From Lachancea thermotolerans CBS 6340 (lineage: Eukaryota > Ascomycota > Saccharomycetes > Saccharomycetales > Saccharomycetaceae): a DNA stretch of 64,000 bases. A model generated the notes under the pieces. That model was not told the origin of the DNA. It made no database searches and saw only the letters and a list, made by a program, of their open reading frames with translations. The position numbers and the translations under genes were made by a program. This document shows positions 56,065-64,000 of this stretch, piece by piece (the stretch's first letter is position 1; each line of letters opens with the position of its first letter). The stretch lies in contig NC_013083.1 in assembly GCF_000142805.1 (NCBI RefSeq), positions 434,001-498,000 of the forward strand, in the 5' to 3' direction.

Positions 56065-57297
56065 ATGGATGAGTTCAGTAAACTTTCGCTAGCCGACCCT
56101 AGTACTACTGTTCAAGAAGAAGATCTACAGGCAATACTCAGTCTCAACATTTGCGAAGATGACTCCAAACCTATAGGCAATAAAGCCCAGCTCTCTCAAA
56201 AGATCATGGACAAGTTCATGCCACATGTTCCATCTAGCCCGTCTCCCCTTAGGCAAGCGGTCCTAGTCGATGAAATCCATGACGAGATGGACATCGACGC
56301 GAAAGAGGAGTCGGACACAGAGAGATCCGAAATTAACAGCGCATTTATTGAAAACGATCTGCTGCATGAATCAGAGGCAGAAGAGGAAGAACCCGCTCAA
56401 ACCGCATCGCCAAATAGTAAAGCGGTAATCAAAGCGCTTCTTTCACCTACCAAATTGGGAGTTGCTGCCGCAACCAAGCTGGACGATTACTCCAGCGAAT
56501 CGAGCGTTCCAGCAGCTACGCCTGCCACCGATGGCCAAGCATCTCATCTTCAGAAATCAACAGAGATTACGGGCGTAGAATTACCTCAAGAGACTTTAGA
56601 GACGCTGCGACAGAGATCGCAATACTCGCCAATACAAATTTCGATAAACAACAATCACTACTACTACCCTCCAGAATCACAATATATCGAGGAGTCTGGC
56701 ATTCGAAAAAGATCGCTGAAGCTTCCGGATCCATGGTCTCCTCAATCGCATCCCGCGTCTCGCGGCTCATACTTGTTCACCTCGTATCTCCAAATTTTTC
56801 TCAACCTATTGACAGCATTGATATACTTTTCATTCGTCATGATATTTATGCGGGCCATCAAGGCAGACTTGAGATCCGAGTGGCAGACTACCAAGTTGGA
56901 GCTGGTCCATGAATCTCTCCAGTGCCGAATCCACTACAACGCCAACAAGTGTGAAAGAGCCACGCGCGTGCCGGCGCTCGAGAAGCAGTGCGACGACTGG
57001 GAGAAATGCATGGGCCGGAACAACGAATTGTTTTTCCGAGCCCGATCCGCGATTAGCGCTAGACTCATCGGCGATACACTCAACTCTTTCATCGAACCAT
57101 TGGGCTGGAAAACACTTGGTGTTGTGCTAGCAGGTCTGGCCATCTGGTGTTTTAGCTCCAATTTCATACTCGGTTTCGCAAGAGCAAAGAGCTACTACGG
57201 AGATGAGCAGAATCAGAGATCCTCTCACCGTCCCTGCGCACACCAAGGCATTCCTTCAGGGAATTTGCTACAAAACAACGATCAGCTACAAGAGTGA
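56065..57297 (+). CDS. BRL1: Nuclear envelope protein Brl1
   Basis: Inner nuclear membrane protein for nuclear pore complex assembly and membrane fluidity, paralogue of Brr6. 410 aa (471 in S. cerevisiae). A Ser/Glu-rich nucleoplasmic N-terminus (~210 residues) with short helical pieces (DLQAILSLNI) leads to the Brr6/Brl1 domain: YSPIQISINNNHYYYPP, two membrane segments (YLQIFLNLLTALIYFSFVMIFM and LGVVLAGLAIWCFSSNFIL) and between them a lumenal loop with four conserved cysteines (LQCRIHYNANKCERA, KQCDDWEKCM). Identity as BRL1 rather than BRR6 rests on its place beside PUT2 (YHR036W-YHR037W) and the long N-terminus. Confidence 0.9.
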   Translation: MDEFSKLSLADPSTTVQEEDLQAILSLNICEDDSKPIGNKAQLSQKIMDKFMPHVPSSPSPLRQAVLVDEIHDEMDIDAKEESDTERSEINSAFIENDLLHESEAEEEEPAQTASPNSKAVIKALLSPTKLGVAAATKLDDYSSESSVPAATPATDGQASHLQKSTEITGVELPQETLETLRQRSQYSPIQISINNNHYYYPPESQYIEESGIRKRSLKLPDPWSPQSHPASRGSYLFTSYLQIFLNLLTALIYFSFVMIFMRAIKADLRSEWQTTKLELVHESLQCRIHYNANKCERATRVPALEKQCDDWEKCMGRNNELFFRARSAISARLIGDTLNSFIEPLGWKTLGVVLAGLAIWCFSSNFILGFARAKSYYGDEQNQRSSHRPCAHQGIPSGNLLQNNDQLQE

Positions 57298-59657
<2,360 letters not shown>

Positions 59658-60463
59658 TCTTTTAGCGCGGTGTTTTGTAACATATGTGCTCAGGTGACCG
59701 TTCTGGAGGCAGTACTACGAACGCTATTTTAGGCTCAGCAAGATATTTCACAAGTTTCACCATTTCAAGAAAAGCGCCCTACCTGGCCATGAGGGCTGTG
59801 ATTACAGCGCGAGATCATTTCTTTGGATAGCACAACGGGATTTGTAAATACTTAGTCCAGAAATATTGAGAGTTGAATAATCATTTGCTTTTTGCGCGGC
59901 CGAGACTAACTGTTAAAAGGTTATAGCGGTCATGCAAAAAACTCGGGGCGCAAACAAGCTTCTAAATCGTCCTATATATTCTTGCAATAAGAAGCTGCTA
60001 AGTGTCAGCTGGCTGCGCGGTAGCATAGTCAATCAGCTTTGTGCCAATCGTCACTTATTCCGATACTTCTGTGATTCTTCGTCATCTCCTCTTCTACGAC
60101 TCTTTGGGTATATAGAAAGCTTTCCTTAAAAATCTTTTGTTATATTTCCTCCTATTAAAGTCACCAGGACAAACCTATTTGAAAAGGGAAAATCAAGGAG
60201 GAGAAGCTTGTAAACGGGGCTTGCAGTTTCATTCCTTATTTTTATTTGGATTAGGCCACGAGTTAGATACCACCCCTTTATTATAACAGCTAAATTATCG
60301 TGGATTTGTGATATTCCAAGCAAACCCTTATTGCTGTAAAGAATTTTGCCACCTTTAGGAACAAGCCGTTTGCAGCGTCATAAGTGAAAAGTCTTAGCGC
60401 GCTTACGAGGGTAACATTGTATCAAGGATTGACTCGCTCCTTAAACCTTGTTTCACTGCCCGC
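59658..60463. other. SSD1 upstream region
   Basis: 806 bp between PUT2 and SSD1. AT-rich, with tatatattc near 59973 and a pyrimidine-rich stretch around 60075-60100. Frames of ~65 codons are chance. No RNA gene recognised. Confidence 0.45.
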
Positions 60464-63400
60464 ATGAGCTCTTCCGATAGGAAAAACGAAGACAGGTTCG
60501 TCGCCACGACCGGGGGCAGAAAAAATCCTAAACAAATTCACATAGCGCACCGGCGTTCTGCAAGCGAGCTGACCAATCTCATGATTGAGCAGTTCACACT
60601 ACAGAGACAGTTGGAAATAGTTCAGGCCCAACAGCAGCAGCTCATTGCTCAGCAACAGCAGCTAGCTCAACAATCGGGCCAGTACCTCAACCCTGTCGGC
60701 TCTGGAAATGCGTCACTCGGAGCTCCCGGGGGACCCATCCCATCTTTCGTTCCGCAACCTCCCCACCCTCATTATAACGCCCCATCTCCTTCCCCTAGCC
60801 AGGGCAACCGGAGCAGATCACATTCTAGAAATAGTTCTGGCTATTACAATAACAATGAGTTTGCCCCACCTGGTCACCGCAAGACTGGCTCTCAATCCAG
60901 CGTCTACGGTCACTCGAGAAGACATTCCTTAGGATTGAGCGAAGCCAAAAAAGCAGCTGCCGAAGAACAAGCCAAAAGAGCAAGTGGCAGCGGTATCTCA
61001 ATCAAAATTGACGATGCAGAAAAAAGCGAATCCGTGGAATCACCTCTTTCAAATGCGATAGAGCAATCAACCTATAAATTCCCCGCAAACACAGGAGATG
61101 CGCAAAGGGGAACAACACCTCAAACCTCCAGGACCTCCCACATGTCACCTCAGAAATCTTTTCAATTCCCTTCCGTACCATCAAACAACAAGGAAAACCG
61201 CGAAGAATTCAGTAATGTTAGCACTCCTAACCGTAACGCAAACGCGAAAGGCAAGGACGTCAGCGGTATCAATAACAATTGGCGCTTGCAGCAGCAGCCA
61301 ACCCCGCAAAGCAACCAAAATACCCCCAGCCACCCTTTCCATCATAAGAAGAGCCAATCTAGGGAAGCACCTTTCGGAGGCCTTGAGCCCCCTCCAGTTT
61401 TTCAACCAGGTCACAGATCCCGCAACTCTAACGCTTCTACTCACAGCTTTGGATCTGGTAACAATGGAAGCAACCAAAATGGCCGCAAATCTTTGTTTGC
61501 ACCATACCTGCCTCAAGCTAATATCCCTGAGTTAATTGAAGAGGGTAGACTTGTTTGTGGTATTTTGAGAGTCAACAAAAAAAATAGATCTGATGCCTGG
61601 GTTTCTACTGATGGTGTGTTGGACGCAGATGTGTATATTTGTGGTTCCAAAGACCGAAACAGAGCTCTTGAAGGTGATTTAGTAGCTGTTGAGCTACTGA
61701 TGGTAGACGATGTGTGGGGTTCAAAGAAAGAGAAAGAGGAAAAGAAGAGGAGGAAGGACGCCAACAATCAGCAAGATATTTTGAACAGCAACGACGATTA
61801 TCACAATGACGCTTCTTCTCGAATGGCTAATCCAACCAACTCTTCTTCTTCCTTCGGTTCCACGGAGAAAGAGGATCAAAGTTCTCCTTCTAAAGGAAGC
61901 GTTAAAAGAAAGGGCTCTCTAAAACAGCGTCCAACGCAAAAGAAGAACGACGATGTTGAGGTTGAGGGACAATCTCTTTTATTAGTTGAGGAAGAGGAAA
62001 TCAGCGACAGCTACAAACCTCTCTATGCTGGTCATGTGGTGGCCGTTTTAGACCGTATCCCAGGACAGCTGTTCAGCGGAACTCTTGGTTTGTTGAGGCC
62101 CTCACAGCAAGCCAATAACGAAGCCCATAAGCCTCAGAAGCCGAAAATTGTCTGGTTCAAACCAACTGATAAAAAGGTTCCTTTGATTGCTATTCCAACC
62201 GAGCAAGCTCCAAAGGACTTTGTCGAAAACGCAGACAAGTACTCGAATAAATTATTTGTTGCTTCAATTAAACGCTGGCCTATAACCTCCCTGCATCCTT
62301 TCGGAACTCTTGTTTCACAATTGGGTGAAATCAACGAGCCCGAGACAGAGATCGACGCTATTCTCAGAGACAACAACTTCCTATCTGACGAATATTTGGA
62401 TCCTCACGACCGCTCAAAGGAAAGAAGCACATTTCAGCCAACACCGCTCTCTGAAGAAAACATTCAATCACGCAAAATATTCTTAAACACTACCGCTGTG
62501 TTTGAAACAGATTCTCTCTCAGATCTTGCTTTGCACACGAAGGTGTTGGACGATGGGTCTTTGGAAGTTGGCTGCCACATTCTTGACGTCACTGCACACA
62601 TTGAAGAGGGTTCATCGCTTGACCGGAGAGCGAGGAAAAGATCTTCAGGCGTTTTTATTCCGCAAAAGGTCGTTCACCTTTTGCCACAAACCCTGAATGA
62701 CGCATTGACATTGAAAGAAGGTAAAACTTCGGCAACTATCTCTGTGGTCCATCGTTTTGATAAATCGTTCAAGGTTCTCTCAACCTGGATTGGCGAGACC
62801 TTGATCACACCTGAATCTTCAATTACGTTCCAGGAAATTAATGAGCAGGTGAGCTCCGGCTCTCTGTCTCGTTTCGTCTCCCAAATCCAAGATGTTGCTA
62901 CTGCATTGTGCCGCAAGCGTTTATCATCACCGTCTGTTAGCTTGAAACCGGAGCTTTGCTTATTAGAAAGTCTTGACGATGAGAAAGTCAAGGTTGATCT
63001 AAACATTTTCCAGTCAAGCGCTGCGACATCGATCGTCACAGAAATTGAGCGCCATGTCAATAGCATTGTTGCTGAGACTATTTATCAAAAATTGGGAGAC
63101 CTCGCGTTCTTGCGTAGACAGTCAAAACCCATTGCGACTAAGCTGGCATCATTTGAAAAGAAGGTGACAAAGCTGGGCTATGAGGTTGACATTACTGATT
63201 CGCAATCCCTACTTTCGTCCATCTTAGCTATCGAAGATGAAGCTACAAGGACTGGTGTCGAAATCCTTCTCTTCAAAGCCTTAAGCCGTGCTAAATACTT
63301 TGTTGCTGGTAAGGTTGAGTCCGACCAGTACGATCATTTTGCGCTTAACTTGCCGCTATACACACACTTCACTGCGCCATTGAGAAGATACGCTGACCAC

Positions 63401-64000
63401 GTTGTTCACCGCCAGCTCAAATCTGTCTTGAATGATTCCTCTTACAAAGAAAATGATGATTCTTTGAAGATAACGTCAGAGTACTGCAACTTCAAAAAGG
63501 ATTGCGCTCATCATGCTCAGGAACAAGCTATTCATTTGCTTTTGTGCAAAACAATAAACGACATGGGAAATTCTACGGGTCAAATTCTGACAATGGCAAC
63601 AGTGTTGCAAGTGTATGAATCTGCGTTCGATGTTTTTATTCCTGAGTTTGGAATTGAAAAGAGAGTTCATGGTGACCAATTGCCCTTGATTAAAGCAGAG
63701 TACGACGGAACTAACCGTGTTCTTGAATTGTACTGGCAGGCAGGTGTGGATAGTGCCACATTTGTCCCTGCCGATGAGAAAAACCCAAAGTCTTACAGAA
63801 ATTCTATTAGAAACAAGTTCAAGTCTGCCTCAAACGAAATTGCCAGCATTCAATACCAAAAAACCCTAGAAGGCGAGAACCTTCTGACCGAAGAACTCGC
63901 AGGTCAGTTAAGCAACTTGCATATCGACCCCCCAGCTTTGAAGATGCCCGATCCACGTAAGGACACGGAACCATTAGAGCGCTTTTTGAAAACCGCTGTT
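60464..64000 (+). CDS. SSD1: RNA-binding protein Ssd1 (cut by window end)
   Basis: Translational repressor that binds mRNAs of cell-wall proteins and acts under the kinase Cbk1. It is related to RNase II/Dis3L2 but without nuclease activity. 1179 codons are present with no stop; about 60-70 residues at the C-terminus are missing. The N-terminus resembles S. cerevisiae (residues ~26-45, HIAHRRSASELTNLMIEQF, a Cbk1-type H-x-R-R-x-S site), followed by a Gln-rich repeat and a disordered Asn/Ser/Pro-rich region with further HxRRxS-like sites (GHSRRHSLG). Cold-shock/S1-type modules begin near residue 345 (LFAPYLPQANIPELIEEGRL) and the RNB-like domain follows, containing YTHFTAPLRRYADHVVHRQL. YDR293C. 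Full length, so not a truncated ssd1-d-type allele within the part seen. Confidence 0.97.
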   Translation, partial: MSSSDRKNEDRFVATTGGRKNPKQIHIAHRRSASELTNLMIEQFTLQRQLEIVQAQQQQLIAQQQQLAQQSGQYLNPVGSGNASLGAPGGPIPSFVPQPPHPHYNAPSPSPSQGNRSRSHSRNSSGYYNNNEFAPPGHRKTGSQSSVYGHSRRHSLGLSEAKKAAAEEQAKRASGSGISIKIDDAEKSESVESPLSNAIEQSTYKFPANTGDAQRGTTPQTSRTSHMSPQKSFQFPSVPSNNKENREEFSNVSTPNRNANAKGKDVSGINNNWRLQQQPTPQSNQNTPSHPFHHKKSQSREAPFGGLEPPPVFQPGHRSRNSNASTHSFGSGNNGSNQNGRKSLFAPYLPQANIPELIEEGRLVCGILRVNKKNRSDAWVSTDGVLDADVYICGSKDRNRALEGDLVAVELLMVDDVWGSKKEKEEKKRRKDANNQQDILNSNDDYHNDASSRMANPTNSSSSFGSTEKEDQSSPSKGSVKRKGSLKQRPTQKKNDDVEVEGQSLLLVEEEEISDSYKPLYAGHVVAVLDRIPGQLFSGTLGLLRPSQQANNEAHKPQKPKIVWFKPTDKKVPLIAIPTEQAPKDFVENADKYSNKLFVASIKRWPITSLHPFGTLVSQLGEINEPETEIDAILRDNNFLSDEYLDPHDRSKERSTFQPTPLSEENIQSRKIFLNTTAVFETDSLSDLALHTKVLDDGSLEVGCHILDVTAHIEEGSSLDRRARKRSSGVFIPQKVVHLLPQTLNDALTLKEGKTSATISVVHRFDKSFKVLSTWIGETLITPESSITFQEINEQVSSGSLSRFVSQIQDVATALCRKRLSSPSVSLKPELCLLESLDDEKVKVDLNIFQSSAATSIVTEIERHVNSIVAETIYQKLGDLAFLRRQSKPIATKLASFEKKVTKLGYEVDITDSQSLLSSILAIEDEATRTGVEILLFKALSRAKYFVAGKVESDQYDHFALNLPLYTHFTAPLRRYADHVVHRQLKSVLNDSSYKENDDSLKITSEYCNFKKDCAHHAQEQAIHLLLCKTINDMGNSTGQILTMATVLQVYESAFDVFIPEFGIEKRVHGDQLPLIKAEYDGTNRVLELYWQAGVDSATFVPADEKNPKSYRNSIRNKFKSASNEIASIQYQKTLEGENLLTEELAGQLSNLHIDPPALKMPDPRKDTEPLERFLKTAV

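Overview
The window is nuclear DNA of a budding yeast of the family Saccharomycetaceae that did not undergo the whole-genome duplication. Genus Lachancea is the best guess: moderate GC, compact genes, very few introns with yeast splice signals, and an unduplicated gene order. I recognise about 38 protein genes (the last, SSD1, is cut by the window end), two tRNA genes and one box C/D snoRNA. Three genes are spliced: VPS29, an ARL8-like GTPase and RPL43. I saw no transposon, LTR, CRISPR or prophage-like element.

The gene order interleaves blocks that lie on different S. cerevisiae chromosomes. From 0 to 6 kb are DIA4, VPS29, ARD1 and a SPO13-like gene (chr VIII in S. cerevisiae), with snR13 and TRS31 (chr IV) among them. 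From 6 to 24 kb are tRNA-Ser, AHC1, DDL1, SFM1, MCO10, HSP10 (chr XV), PRP3, JIP4, the ARL8-like gene, the YDR476C orthologue, SNF1 (chr IV) and HST3 (chr XV), followed by a BEM1-like gene I cannot match to S. cerevisiae. From 26 to 31.4 kb are the orthologues of YJR096W, SFC1, RPL43 and IME1 (chr X). From 31.7 kb to the end the window mixes chr VIII genes (MED6, PIH1, NEL1, BRL1, PUT2) with chr IV genes (GPI11, CFT1, PRO1, BFR2, ATP5, SUR2, MHR1, HDA2, DPL1, SSD1), plus an ER cyclophilin and an AIM24-family gene.

The content is mostly housekeeping: transport and membranes (VPS29, TRS31, NEL1, BRL1, GPI11), sphingolipid synthesis and breakdown (SUR2, DPL1), proline synthesis and use (PRO1, PUT2), mitochondria (DIA4, DDL1, MCO10, HSP10, SFC1, ATP5, MHR1, AIM24-like), RNA and ribosome biogenesis (snR13, PRP3, CFT1, BFR2, RPL43, SFM1, PIH1), chromatin and transcription (AHC1, HST3, HDA2, MED6), and the nutrient and meiosis switch (SNF1, IME1, SPO13-like).

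The least ordinary stretch is about 24 to 32.5 kb. It is strongly GC-rich, carries IME1 in a short Arg/Ala/Pro-rich form, and has fourteen CACGTG motifs packed into non-coding DNA around RPL43. Other points of interest are an ARL8-like gene whose N-terminus appears only when a 76-nt intron is recognised, a BEM1-like protein with one degenerate SH3 domain, and a long leader before SNF1 with strong inverted repeats.
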